Shown here piece by piece: positions 10,672-22,598 of a stretch of DNA of 64,000 nucleotides. The DNA is taken from contig BJHL01000002.1 in assembly GCA_014192545.1 (NCBI GenBank), positions 388,863 to 452,862 of the forward strand, in the 5' to 3' direction. Under the pieces are notes generated by a model. That model did not search any database. It was not told the DNA's origin and was given only the letters and a program-made list of their open reading frames with translations. This DNA is from Phycisphaerae bacterium (GTDB taxonomy: Bacteria; Planctomycetota; Phycisphaerae; Phycisphaerales; UBA1924). The position numbers were made by a program, and so were the translations under genes. Position 1 is the first letter of the stretch; each line of letters starts with the position of its first letter.

Positions 10672-11264
10672 TCACTCTTCCACCAGTTCAATGCTCGTCG
10701 CCCCCGCACGCTCGAGCAAGTCGCGCGTCTTCTCGGGGTTGAACTTCGCATCACCAGCCTCGATGCAGATGAAGAACTTGTCGTCGCTGCTCGCGAGGAA
10801 GCGTTCCTTCTTCATCAGCGGGTGGTTGTGCCGCGGCAGACCATTCAGCGCGAACATGCCGATGATGGCCGTGAATGCACTGAGCAGAATGCCAAGTTCA
10901 AACGTGATGGGCACGAAGTTCTGCCAGCCGCCTGAGGCAAAATCGCCAAAGGGCTTGCCTTGCACCATCATCTGATATTCCTGCGTGCTGATCCACCACT
11001 GCATCAGGAAGCCAAGGCCCGCGCCCGTCATGCCGCCGAAGAACACGAACACAGGAAGGATGGTGCGTTTGATGCCCATCGCTTCTTCCATGCCGTGGAT
11101 AGGAAAGGGTGTGTAGGTGTCCCACTTGTCGTAGCCCGCATCGCGGACTTTCTCGGCGGCGTGGTACAGATCAGCAGGGCTGGCAAACTCCGCGAGAATA
11201 CCGTGAACCTGCTCGTTGTTCTCGGTCATGTAGACCGTTTTCTGAGCGGCAACTGAGACTGCCA

Positions 11265-11265
<1 letters not shown>
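10672..11265 (-). CDS. actD: Alternative complex III subunit ActD (DUF3341)
   Basis: 197 residues with a soluble ferredoxin-like N-terminal region (HGILAEFASPADLYHAAEKVRDAGY), two membrane helices (about 67-90 and 120-142) and a C-terminal soluble part, the DUF3341 layout of ActD. Its start overlaps the actC stop by 1 nt (TAATG). ActD has no cofactor and helps hold ActC and ActF together. Confidence 0.92.
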
Positions 11266-12895
<1,630 letters not shown>

Positions 12896-12899
<4 letters not shown>

Positions 12900-15800
12900 G
12901 CCCTGCCTCCACCAAGCACGCGCAAGCTGAGCGCGTAGCCGGAGTCTTCGTAACGCTTGGACTTGTCAAAGAACGAATGCTTGCCATCTTCGCCATGAGA
13001 GTGATCATGGCCATCACCCTCGCTGTGCGGCGCGTGGGGCACGCCGTGGAAGGGCGAATCGATGTGCTTGAGCCGCTCAGGATCGATGCGAGCCAAGAGC
13101 GCTTCATTGGGGTTCATCACCCGCACCATGTGGCTGGTGCGCGGACGCGTGTTCAGATACCCAAGCAAGGCATAGCTGCGAGCGTTCGCTCGACTTGCGT
13201 GAACCTTGCTCTTGGTATCAAGAATGTCGCCGAAGATGATCGCGTTGCTCGGGCACGCTTGTTGGCAAGCCGCTTGGAAGAACCCATCGGGTACAACGTA
13301 ATTGCCCTTGGAATCTCGCACGTCCGAGAGCTTGCAATCAATCTTCGCCGCGTTGATGCGCTGTACGCAGTACGTGCACTTTTCCATCACGCCGCGGCTG
13401 CGCACCGTGACGTCAGGATTCTTCTGCATCCGCGTGATCTCATCCAACTTGTCGCGCAGACGCGGCGGAATGAGATTCGGATTGATGCTGTTGTGCGTGG
13501 TCGAACCGTTCACGCCTTCCTGGCCCGGAATCTTCTCGCCGATGGGGTCGATGATTTCCTTGCCGAAGTAGCCGCCATTGAACTTGGTCACGCCATAATC
13601 AAACCAGTTGTACCGGCGAACCTTGTACGGGCAGTTGTTGGCGCAATACCGCGTGCCGATGCAGCGGTTGTACGTCATGTAGTTGAGACCTTCCGGGCCG
13701 TGCACCGTGGCGTTGACGGGGCACACCACTTCGCACGGCGCGTTTTCGCAGTGCACGCACGCAACCGGCTGATGGTGAATCGCCGCAGGGTTGTTGAAGT
13801 CATCGCCCGTGAAGTAACGGTCCACGCGAATCCAGGCCATTTCGCGGCCCTTCGCGGTTTCCTTCTTGCCCACAACGGCGATGTTATTTTCTGCTTGACA
13901 GGCAATCGTGCATGCGCCGCAGCCCGTGCACGTGGTCTGATCGATTGTCATGCCCCACTGCGGACCTTCCGTGAACTTGGGCGGCTGGTCCTGCTGATAC
14001 TTGCCCTTGTTCGGATCGCCCTTCTTGATGTTGTTCGGATCAGGTTCCGCAAGGCTGCGGTTGTACGGGTTCTCATACGCGCCGATGTTCGGCGGCGTGT
14101 GATCAAGCTCACCCAAACGCTCTGCAAAGTTTAGTTCCCACTGCGTGCTGTAGAACTCATCGACAATCTTCTGCGTGTCCTTGCCGTGCTTTTTCCATGC
14201 TGGCAGATCAACCGCACGCACTATGCCCGTGCGTCCTTCCATGCTCCAGTGAATCTGCGTGCTGACCACCATGTGCTCATCGCCGGTCTTCACGATCTTC
14301 GCACCGCTACCAGAAAACGCATTCGCGCTGCTGCGAAGCGGATACAGATTGAAGCCCACGCCATCGCCCACCAAACCGACGTTCGTCCGGCCGTAACCCA
14401 GCATCGCAATCACCGTGTTGTCAGCAATGCCCGGGCAAATCCACACAGCCGCCTTCACCGTCTTACCATTAAGCGTCAGTTCCGCCACTCGGCCATGCGG
14501 ATACTTGGGCTTGGTGTAAATTGTGTTGGGGTCTTTGTCCGTCCAGCCATCAGGCAGCACATCAAGAGCCGCCGCGGTCTTCGGGCTCATGATGAGCGGG
14601 TTGTCCCACACCACGCGCGTGCCGTACGCGGGCAGTTCTTGCAGCCAGCCCACGTTCGCGAAGCGACCATCAGCCAGATTGCCCAGCATGAACGTCACAT
14701 CCAGCGCGTCCTTGGTAGGTGCCGCCGGAATCTTCATCGCGCCAAGAACCGTTGCAACTGCATCAAACTTCACCTTGGACGTTTCAGCTTTCACTGCACT
14801 GTTCTTCACCACGCCGTCGTGCAGCGTGCGCCGCCAGTTGGTATCGAAGTCCGTCGCTGCGCCAAACAATGCCGCCGCACTGCCGCGCCACGATTCACGC
14901 ACGATCTCGTAGCCGTCAACCTTCGCGTTCATGTCCTTGCCCGCGAGCAACGCCAGGAACTCGATCTCACTCATCGAAGGTTCATACAGCGGCGCAATCA
15001 TCGGCTGCATCGGCGCAATCGTGCCATCGAGAGCCTTTGTGTCGCCCCATGATTCAAGATAGTGCGACTCGTTGAGTGCCCACGTGCTGGCAGCAGTCGT
15101 CTCGCTCTTGCCCACGCTCAGCGTGATGGTCGCAGCGACCTTCTTCCAGCCTTCAATAAAGTTCACATCACCAGGCGCGTCGTACGCAGGGTTCACCCCC
15201 ACGCACACCAGCGTCGAGATTGCGCCTTCGTTCATCGCCTTCGCGAGTGACGCGATGTTCGCAAGGCTGTCGCTCGCCGTCTCCGCATCAACCGGCACAT
15301 ACGACACCGCGCGACCAACATTACCGAGAGCTTGGTTGAGAGCCGCAACGATGGCGTGCACCGCGGGCGTCTGCGCATGGCCCGCAACGATCAGCGACTT
15401 ATCTCGGTTCGCGCTGTCAAGCAAGTCCTTCGCGAGTTCTTCGAGGAATGCCACGCCGTTGTTCGCAGCGAGGTCTTCGCCCGACACACTGGCGCTCGCA
15501 ACCGCGGCTTCAAGCACCTTCGCATCAGGCTCCGCGAGTTTGGGCAGTACAGCCTTCGCCAGTGCAACCGCAAACGCCGCCACGCGACCACTGCTCAGCG
15601 GCAACCGGTGATCGGCCTGTCCGCCCGTCGCCGTCAAGTTGCTCTCAACAACGTACAGCCGGGTCATGTCATCATCAACGGTGTTGACGATACGAGCCGC
15701 AGCCAATTGGCGAGCATGCGCCAGTTCGCCCGCTTCGTGCGACAAGAAATCGCGATCAAGCGAAACGACGATGCGCGTCTGCTTCGTAATGTTCAGCATC

Positions 15801-16651
15801 GCACGCTTGGGCGCACCAAACGCAAGGGCCGTACCCGCAAGTTCATTGCCCGCCGTATCGCCAGCGGCGTACGCCACCCAGCGAGCCTTGGGCCACTTCT
15901 TCATCAGGCGATCACGCACGAACGCACGCGATGGGCTGCTGTTCTTTTCAACAAGGAACGCCAGACCCGCGCCTTCCTTCGCGTCATACGTCGCAAAGTG
16001 CGTGCTGGCCCACAGTCGGAAATCATCCCAAGTTCGATCAGCCCGCACCTCGCCCTGCAAAAGCGACGGACTCCACAGGCGGTCCGGGTCATAGAGCGCC
16101 ATGATGCTGCTCTGCGCCCAGCTACTGACCTTGCCTTGGTTGTACGAATGCAACGGGTTGCCTTCAATCTTGGTGGGCCGACCTTCGTGGCACTCTACCA
16201 GCAAACCTTCAGCCCCGCCATCAAACCGCGGCATGCTCGTGACGTAGTACAGAGGCTTGCCGGGAATCATGTCCTCGGGGACCTTCTGGCTGTACGTATA
16301 AATCTTGTGATCGGGCCGCCGGCAACCAGGCACCGTCGCGGCGACACCCGCCAAGGCCATGCTTGCGCCCATCAGCTTCATGAAGTCGCGACGGCTTTCG
16401 CCACTCTTGCCCGTGGCGACAGTCGGATCGCTCAGGTCCATGCGTTCACGCGTGACCAGTTCCGCCATGCCGCGTGGGAACTCTCGCTCGAGATGGTCGC
16501 GAAACTCGGGCGTGTCCACAACTTCGTCGAAGCTGCGCCACGCCGCTTTACCGTTGATGCGCTGCAACGCGCGAGGCGTTGCGGCAAGAGCGGCAGCGGA
16601 AGGCTTGGCCTTCTCACCGTGAACCGTGCTGGGGCATTGATCGTGGGCCAT
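12896..16651 (-). CDS. actB: Alternative complex III iron-sulfur/molybdopterin-like subunit ActB
   Basis: 1251 residues. A short N-terminal extension leads to a twin-arginine motif (SRRDFMKL) and hydrophobic stretch, suggesting Tat export. The large middle region resembles a molybdopterin oxidoreductase that in ActB proteins carries no molybdenum. The C-terminal ferredoxin-like region shows four cysteine clusters: [38 protein letters not shown] and CTYC with a distant CQQACP, enough for one 3Fe-4S and three 4Fe-4S clusters. In the complex this subunit is the electron wire near the haem subunits. It is a fusion, as in Rhodothermus. Confidence 0.96.
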
Positions 16652-16664
16652 GGGATCGTCTCGA

Positions 16665-16694
16665 AGGCACTAGGGACTAGAAACTAGGCACTAG
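16665..16694. repeat. 30-nt CTAGTGCC repeat, left (inverted) arm
   Basis: This arm reads AGGCACTAGGGACTAGAAAC on the + strand and continues; the reverse complement of the arm at 16738-16767 matches it at 25 of 30 positions. The two arms and 43-nt spacer fill the actA-actB gap and could fold as a hairpin in the mRNA. Confidence 0.75.
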
Positions 16695-16737
16695 GCGATA
16701 AGCAAACATTCCATCACACGCATGAAGACTGCCAGCA

Positions 16738-16767
16738 CTAGTGCCTAGTGCCCAGTCCCCAGCGCCT
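16738..16767. repeat. 30-nt CTAGTGCC repeat, right arm
   Basis: Contains two tandem CTAGTGCC octamers at its start and is nearly identical (28 of 30) to the copy at 10639-10668. It begins 3 nt after it leaves the actA stop region on the transcribed strand. Confidence 0.75.
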
Positions 16768-16770
16768 GCC

Positions 16771-17487
16771 TTAGTAGTGACACGCGCCGCAGTTTTCAGG
16801 CGGTGCTTTCTGAATCGCATCAAGAACTTTTTGTGCAGCCGGCGTAATCACGCCAGCGTTCGCACGCTCAGTCAGATCGTCCTGCACCCAGCGCAGGTCT
16901 GTAACCTTGTCAACGGGCACGAGCACCTTTTCAGGAGCGCGGTGGCAATCAAGACACCAGCTCATGCTCATCGGTTCAGCATGGTGCACGATGGGCATCG
17001 TGTCAATCCGGCCGTGGCACGAATAGCAGGAAACGCCAGCAGCAACGTGAACGTGGTGCGGAAAGTTATGGACGTAGTCAGGCACTTTGTGCACGCGGCG
17101 CCATGGGATGCTCGCGTCTTGTGCGTATGCGTCACGCACGAATTGCGTCTTGGTCTTGTGCGAGGGGCTGTAAGTCTCGGTCCCTTCCGCCAGCTTGTTC
17201 AGCTTGCCATCTGCGTGGCAACCAAAACACGTCGCGACGTTGGGAATGTTTGCTTCGTAGCTCTTTTCCACCTTCGTGTGGCAATACCGGCAGTCCATGC
17301 CCAGTTTGCCCGCGTGAATCTGGTGGTTAAAGCCGCCGCCGGGCTGCGTTGGCATGTAGCCCACGCGCCAGAACTTGGGCGTGGCGTAATACCAAAAGCC
17401 GCCCACGGCAGTGGTTACGCCGCCCAAGGCAGCGATAGCAAAGATGGTTGGAAACGCGTTGGACCACTTCGGAAAAAGAACGGACAC
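16771..17487 (-). CDS. actA: Alternative complex III pentahaem cytochrome c subunit ActA
   Basis: 238 residues with an N-terminal membrane anchor (IFAIAALGGVTTAVGGFWYY) and exactly five CXXCH haem-binding motifs: CRYCH, CFGCH, CYSCH, CLDCH and CGACH. The spacing and the tail ending two residues after the last haem motif fit ActA. It passes electrons from ActB to ActE or directly to the oxidase. It is the first gene of the cluster, so the promoter lies in 17488-17747. Confidence 0.96.
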   Translation of the reverse strand: MSVLFPKWSNAFPTIFAIAALGGVTTAVGGFWYYATPKFWRVGYMPTQPGGGFNHQIHAGKLGMDCRYCHTKVEKSYEANIPNVATCFGCHADGKLNKLAEGTETYSPSHKTKTQFVRDAYAQDASIPWRRVHKVPDYVHNFPHHVHVAAGVSCYSCHGRIDTMPIVHHAEPMSMSWCLDCHRAPEKVLVPVDKVTDLRWVQDDLTERANAGVITPAAQKVLDAIQKAPPENCGACHY

Positions 17488-17615
17488 GTGTCGGCTCCTC
17501 TGGTCCTATCACAATCAAGGTTCGCACGTGCGGCCACACTCACGAACCCGGTGAAAGACATCACTTCAACAGCCCATCAGGGTGGGAATGCACCTGACGG
17601 GAGCCGTTAGCATAG

Positions 17616-17655
17616 CACAATTTTGGAACGTTTGCTGTCTGACAGCAAAATTGTG
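17616..17655. promoter_or_regulatory. Nested palindromes in the actA/ctaA divergent promoter region
   Basis: An outer perfect inverted repeat CACAATTTTG (17616-17625) / CAAAATTGTG (17646-17655) encloses an inner perfect palindrome TTTGCTGTC-T-GACAGCAAA (17631-17649). TCTGAC then recurs as a direct repeat at 17638, 17659 and 17690, spaced 21 and 31 bp, i.e. two and three helical turns. The region is richer in A/T than its neighbours. A transcription factor binding here could control both divergent units; its identity is unknown. Confidence 0.6.
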
Positions 17656-17747
17656 GCATCTGACATAGCATAAAGGCAGATAATTCTTGTCTGACCGTAA
17701 TTGAGACTCATTCGCAAGAACGCCACCACTGCCTCGGAGGCCCCCGT

Positions 17748-19274
17748 ATGCCTGCCGTATCGACCGCTGTCACCGACCCTAACTCACTTCGCCGACTTTT
17801 CGGACCTGTGCTCGTCGGCGGATTCTTCGCTGCGTTCTGTCTTTGGACGGCGTGGTTCGTCACGCATTTGCCGATTTTCAACCTCGATCAGCAGGTCGCA
17901 CTGCCGATCCTGCTCGCGGTTTGGGCAATCGCGCTGGCGTTTGCCGGTTTCTTGGTGGGCAAGCGCGATGGCTGGCGGGTGGGCCTGGGCAGCGGCGTGG
18001 TCTCGGCACTCGCGGGGTTGTTGGTGCTTGGGAGTAAGTTGTCGGAAAAGTCGGTCGCGGCTCACGACGCGATGCAAGCCGCGACGCTCAAGCCCAACGC
18101 GATGCTGATCCTGGTCGGGTTTGTCGCGCTTGGTGCGGCTTTGGGCGCGGTTGCTGGCGGTATTGCCGGTGCGGTGCGAGGTCAGACCTTGCCAGTTGCT
18201 TCGTCATGGATGCCACGGTTCGCGATTGCAGCAATTGTCTGTACCGCCCCACTGCTGTTTATTGGCGGGCTCGTGACGAGTACGCAGTCGGGCATGGCGG
18301 TGCCTGACTGGCCCAACAGCTACGGCACAAATATGTTCTTCTATCCGCTGGGCAATCGCATGGCGATGGACGCCAGCGTGACCGACCAGCCGGAGATGTG
18401 GAACAAACTGCTCAACAAGGGCCAGATCGCGGAAGCTGAGAAGTTGAGCGGCGCGGAGAAAGCGAAGTTCATCGCGCAAGCTGCGCAGACGAAGATTTAC
18501 TACGAGCACACGCACCGGCTTTTCGGCACGCTCGTGGGTCTGGTCACGCTCACATTGTGGTTGTGGTCACTGCTCACGCCTCAGTCTCGCGGCGTGCGCA
18601 TTTTTACGACAGTCGTCTTCGGCACGGTGCTGGCCCAAGGCATTCTCGGCGGTGTGCGTGTACTGCAAGGCTCGGCTGATGTCGCGTCTGACAACCGCTG
18701 GTTCAGTATGGCGCACGGCATTCTGGGACAAGCGACATTCGCGACGATTTGTGCGTGCACGGTGTATTTGTCACCCAGATTTCGAGCGTGGAACCCATTG
18801 TCGCAGCTTGACGGCTCGCGCGTCATACGTGCGATGGCCACCGCGGCGTTGCACACAACTTTGCTGCAACTGATCTTCGGCGCGTTGTACCGGCACACTC
18901 GCAGTCCGCACGCGTTGTATGTGCACATTGGTTTCTCGTTCATCGTCGCGATCTTGGTTGCGTTCGTGGGGTTCAAGGCCATGGCGTTTGGCAAGAAACA
19001 TGAGGAAGCGAAAGGCTCGCTGCCCGCGATGATCGGGCCACTGGGCTGGGCACTCTCGCTAGTTGTCGCGTTGCAGTTCACGCTTGGCTGGGTTGCGTTC
19101 CTGGTGGGCGGCGGAGCGGAAGCTGCGACCGTGGCGCAGGCACTCACGCGTACCGCTCACCAGGCGAACGGTGCGGCGATGCTGGGATTGGTCACCGTTG
19201 TGTACACAATCGCGATGAGGTTGAGTCCGCGAAGGCGGGTCCAAACGTCGAACGTACAACCTGTCGCACTGTAA
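17748..19274 (+). CDS. ctaA: Haem A synthase, COX15/CtaA family
   Basis: 508 residues with about eleven hydrophobic segments. The second half carries the CtaA/COX15 hallmarks: GGLVTSTQSGMAVPDWP, the conserved histidine motif YYEHTHRLFGT, and further His-containing helices (SMAHGILGQ, TAHQANGA). The enzyme converts haem O to haem A for the oxidase encoded opposite. An unusually long N-terminal part (about 135 residues with four extra helices) precedes the core, and about 45 hydrophilic residues separate the DWP motif from EHTHR. It is divergent from actA. Confidence 0.92.
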   Translation: MPAVSTAVTDPNSLRRLFGPVLVGGFFAAFCLWTAWFVTHLPIFNLDQQVALPILLAVWAIALAFAGFLVGKRDGWRVGLGSGVVSALAGLLVLGSKLSEKSVAAHDAMQAATLKPNAMLILVGFVALGAALGAVAGGIAGAVRGQTLPVASSWMPRFAIAAIVCTAPLLFIGGLVTSTQSGMAVPDWPNSYGTNMFFYPLGNRMAMDASVTDQPEMWNKLLNKGQIAEAEKLSGAEKAKFIAQAAQTKIYYEHTHRLFGTLVGLVTLTLWLWSLLTPQSRGVRIFTTVVFGTVLAQGILGGVRVLQGSADVASDNRWFSMAHGILGQATFATICACTVYLSPRFRAWNPLSQLDGSRVIRAMATAALHTTLLQLIFGALYRHTRSPHALYVHIGFSFIVAILVAFVGFKAMAFGKKHEEAKGSLPAMIGPLGWALSLVVALQFTLGWVAFLVGGGAEAATVAQALTRTAHQANGAAMLGLVTVVYTIAMRLSPRRRVQTSNVQPVAL

Positions 19275-19560
19275 TTGCGACGTGATTCCAAATGGGATAG
19301 CAAGGAATTCGTTATTTCCGACGTTGGTCGCGGGAGAAATCCGGGTCTTCGCAGAGCCTCAGACCTGGCGTGGGGGGGGCCAGAACCCTGGTGCGAGAAC
19401 CAGTTGGCGGAATTGAATTGACCGGATCACGAACAACCGATAGATTGCAATAAGGTGGCAATTCGCTCGTTATCCCTGCGTACAGACAATCACGTGACTG
19501 CCTCGCCTCTGTTGGTTCGCCGCCGAGTGGTTGTCGTTTTCTTCAGCCGTTGGAGAGCAC
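19275..19560. other. Intergenic stretch with a G8 tract
   Basis: No gene seen. It holds a run of eight G (19372-19379) inside a small CTGGC/GCCAG stem (19365-19383) and a CTGGT/ACCAG stem just after it, which may end the ctaA transcript, and GGAGAG at 19551 serving as ribosome-binding site for the next gene. Confidence 0.5.
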
Positions 19561-21150
19561 ATGCAAGTCGTTAAGAATAAATCGACGGACGATGCTGCCC
19601 CTCGCGAAGACGAGATCACGCCCTCGCTGCTTCCGATTCGGCGTGAAGACTTCGGATACACGCAGGCTCGTCACTTACTGTGGCGAGCGGGCTTCGGCGG
19701 TACGGACGCGCAGATCAACAAGCTCGTGAGCTGGGGGCCTGACAAATCCGTTGACACGCTGCTGGGCTTTGTTGACGCCGCCAAGCGAGGCGGGACGGGT
19801 GAGTTTGACCCCATCAAGCCCGATCAGTTTGATAAAGACATCATGCGGCCTTTGACTGAAGACGAGCGGCGCGAGCAGCGGCGGGCGCAGCAGGCGCAAG
19901 ATGAAGACACGCTCGCAAAGTTTCGCGAGGAGCGACAAAGTCGCGAGCGGCTTGATCGCACACAAGTGGGCGAAATGCAAAAGTGGTGGCTCACGCGGAT
20001 GATCGAAACGCGACACCCGATGCAAGAGAAGCTCACGCTCTTCTGGCACGGGCACTTTGCGACCAACTACCGCACTATCGAAAACAGCTACCACATGTTC
20101 ATGCAGAACCAGTTGCTCCGCAACGAAGCCGCGGGCAACTTTGGCGTCATGCTGGCTGGCATCATTCGTGATCCGGCAATGATCGCGTATCTAGACAACA
20201 ACGACAGTCGCAAAGGTCAGGCGAATGAGAATCTCGCCCGCGAGATCATGGAACTGTTCGCGCTGGGGCTGGGAAACTACAGCGAAGATGACATCAAGGA
20301 AGGTGCAAAGGCCCTGACGGGATACACGTTCGAAGATGACACTTTTGTTTTTCGCAAGACCAATCACGACAACAGCGCGAAAAACATTCTGGGTCAAACC
20401 GGCACGTGGGACGGCGACGATTTCGTCAAGATCATCTTGAGCAAGAAGGCTTGCGCCCGGTACATCATGCGGCGGATGTATCACTTTCTGGTTGCAGATG
20501 TGCCTCCTGATGAACGCGGCGGCGACAAGAACCTGGACGGTGCACAGCAGAAAGTGCTGCGCGAACTTGGTGACATGCTGTACAGCCGAAAGTACAACTT
20601 GCAGCCTGTCCTGCGTCGGCTGCTGCTGAGCAAGCACTTTTATGACGAAACGATCATGGGGCAGCAGATCAAGAGTCCGGTGCAGCTTGTGGTGGGCGCG
20701 GTTCGCAGTTTGAATACACCCGTGCGTGATTTGACGATTCTCAACGATGCGTTGGATCTGATGGGTCAGCGGATTTTCTTTCCGCCCAGCGTCAAGGGTT
20801 GGGACGGCGGGCGCACGTGGATGAATACCAGCACGCTGTTTGTGCGGCAGAACATTCTGGCGTTCCTGATTGCGGGCAAGAAGCCGCAAGGCTTTGATGC
20901 GAGTGCGAATACCGACCGCTTCGACACGGACGCGTTGTTCGCGGGCGTGCCCGAGGACAGCCTCGTTGCCAAACGCGATCCAGCCGCTGTCGCGATGCAC
21001 TTGCTCAAACTGTCGCTGGGGTCCGCGCCCGACCACGGCGTTGCGGCGTTGCAAGCGTTCATGAAGTCTCGCGAGAACAAGATCGATCAAGACACGCTTA
21101 CTGGTTGTTTGCTGCTGATTACCGCGATGCCCGAGTATCAACTGTGCTGA
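19561..21150 (+). CDS. DUF1800 domain protein
   Basis: 529 residues from the ATG at 19561 with GGAGAG 5 nt upstream. Typical DUF1800 features are ARHLLWRAGFGGT near the N-terminus, KLTLFWHGHFATN, ENLAREIMELFALGLGNYSEDDIKEGAKALTGY, and the C-terminal VKGWDGGRTWMNTSTLFVRQN. The biochemical role of the family is not established. In planctomycetes it almost always stands beside a DUF1501 gene, as here (gap 86 nt, same strand). No signal peptide is visible, which is unexpected for a partner of an exported protein. Confidence 0.93.
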   Translation: MQVVKNKSTDDAAPREDEITPSLLPIRREDFGYTQARHLLWRAGFGGTDAQINKLVSWGPDKSVDTLLGFVDAAKRGGTGEFDPIKPDQFDKDIMRPLTEDERREQRRAQQAQDEDTLAKFREERQSRERLDRTQVGEMQKWWLTRMIETRHPMQEKLTLFWHGHFATNYRTIENSYHMFMQNQLLRNEAAGNFGVMLAGIIRDPAMIAYLDNNDSRKGQANENLAREIMELFALGLGNYSEDDIKEGAKALTGYTFEDDTFVFRKTNHDNSAKNILGQTGTWDGDDFVKIILSKKACARYIMRRMYHFLVADVPPDERGGDKNLDGAQQKVLRELGDMLYSRKYNLQPVLRRLLLSKHFYDETIMGQQIKSPVQLVVGAVRSLNTPVRDLTILNDALDLMGQRIFFPPSVKGWDGGRTWMNTSTLFVRQNILAFLIAGKKPQGFDASANTDRFDTDALFAGVPEDSLVAKRDPAAVAMHLLKLSLGSAPDHGVAALQAFMKSRENKIDQDTLTGCLLLITAMPEYQLC

Positions 21151-21236
21151 TGCAAGCTGTATGATGAAGTTGTGCTGAGTGAAGTGTTCCTATTCCACAC
21201 GCTCAAGGATTGCCCGCCCTGTCCGGAGATGACGCC

Positions 21237-22565
21237 ATGACCAACGCTGCCTTCACACGCCGATCACTTATCAAACACGGCCTGCTCATGGCGTCAGCAA
21301 GCGTGGCGATCCCGGCGTTTCTAGATCGCTCGGCCCTTGCGATGGGCGAGATGCTCGGCGATTTGTCCAGCGTGCCGGGCGTGCCTGATGAGCACGTTTT
21401 GGTTGTCGTGCAGATGTCGGGCGGAAACGACGGACTCAATACGGTGGTGCCGGCGTTCAGTCCGGAGTACTACCGATTGCGGCAAGGAATCGCGATCGCG
21501 GATAAGGAAGCGTTGTCGCTCGATAAGAAGCAGGGCATTGGCTTGCATCCGGCACTCACAGGCGTGAAAGATTTGTTTGATGCAGGGCTCGTCTCGTTGA
21601 TTCAAGGCGTGGGATATCCCAACCCCAATCGCTCGCACTTTAAGAGCATGGATGTGTGGCACACTGCCGACGTGACAGCGACGGGCAACGGATGGCTGGG
21701 AAGATACTTTGACGCTGAATGCTGCGGCGAAGGCAAAGGCGAGAGCGGAACGCCAGAGAGCAACTCGCAGGCTGGCCCGCCGGGAATTGCGATTGGTCGC
21801 ACGGCACCGCTGGCGATGGAAGGCGGTGTGATCAAGCCCGTCGCGTTTGAAGATCCGTCGTTGTTCAAGTGGAGCGCGGGCGAGATGGACAAGAATCTCG
21901 CATCGGCGTACGACGAACTCAATCGTCGCGATGACATGATCGCTGGCGGTGCTGTTCCCTCGAAGAAGAAGCAGACCAACGCCGAGTTCCTGGTGCGAAC
22001 TTCGCTTGATGCTCAAGTTTCCAGCGATCTGATTCGCAAAGCAGTTGCCAAGAAGCCAGTAACGACTTTTCCGCAAACCGACCTTGGTCGGCAGTTGTCC
22101 ATGGTCGCCAGCATGATCAAGGCAGGCCTCAAGACGCGCGTGTATTACACCAGCTTTGGCTCATTCGATACGCACGCGGGTCAAGGCGGTACGAATGGCA
22201 GACATGCGCAGTTGCTGAAGCAGTTCGGCGATGCAATGAAGGCGTTTTACACCGAACTCAAAGCACAGGGCAATGACAGTCGCGTGATGACGATGAATTT
22301 CAGCGAGTTTGGTCGCCGCGTGGGCCAGAACGCCAGCCAAGGCACCGATCACGGCACCGCCGCTCCGATGATGTTGTTTGGCCCCATGGTGCGTGCGGGC
22401 GTGATGAACGAGCACCCGAGTATGCGCGACCTTGATGAGGGCGACTTGAAGTTCACGATGGATTTCCGCAACGTGTACGCGGGAGTGCTGGGTCAATGGC
22501 TCAAGGCTGATGCGAACAAGGTACTTGATGGCAAGTTCAAGGCGATGGACGTGCTGAAGGGCTGA
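21237..22565 (+). CDS. DUF1501 domain protein, probably Tat-exported
   Basis: 442 residues from the ATG at 21237 (GGAG upstream). The N-terminus has a twin-arginine signal (TRRSLIKHG followed by a hydrophobic stretch ending SALAMG). DUF1501 belongs to the alkaline-phosphatase/sulfatase-like fold; visible motifs are VVVQMSGGNDGLNTVVP, SFGSFDTHAGQ, and NFSEFGRRVGQNASQGTDHGTAAPMMLFG, where Asp and His residues could bind metal. The substrate is unknown. It forms a pair with the DUF1800 gene upstream. Confidence 0.92.
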   Translation: MTNAAFTRRSLIKHGLLMASASVAIPAFLDRSALAMGEMLGDLSSVPGVPDEHVLVVVQMSGGNDGLNTVVPAFSPEYYRLRQGIAIADKEALSLDKKQGIGLHPALTGVKDLFDAGLVSLIQGVGYPNPNRSHFKSMDVWHTADVTATGNGWLGRYFDAECCGEGKGESGTPESNSQAGPPGIAIGRTAPLAMEGGVIKPVAFEDPSLFKWSAGEMDKNLASAYDELNRRDDMIAGGAVPSKKKQTNAEFLVRTSLDAQVSSDLIRKAVAKKPVTTFPQTDLGRQLSMVASMIKAGLKTRVYYTSFGSFDTHAGQGGTNGRHAQLLKQFGDAMKAFYTELKAQGNDSRVMTMNFSEFGRRVGQNASQGTDHGTAAPMMLFGPMVRAGVMNEHPSMRDLDEGDLKFTMDFRNVYAGVLGQWLKADANKVLDGKFKAMDVLKG

Positions 22566-22598
22566 CCGAAGCGCTGACACCGCTGCTTGCGGGCTGCA

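Noticed and set aside
12977..16687. Long open frames opposite actB (385 and 451 codons)
   Set aside because: They are mirror frames of a strongly supported gene in high-GC DNA, rich in Arg and His, with no family match or ribosome-binding site.
16665..16767. A CRISPR-like array from the CTAGTGCC octamers
   Set aside because: Octamers are tandem or inverted without regular unique spacers and there are no cas genes.
19372..19379. Run of eight G as a possible frameshift site
   Set aside because: It lies between genes, so it cannot disrupt a product, though it deserves care as a sequencing-error spot.
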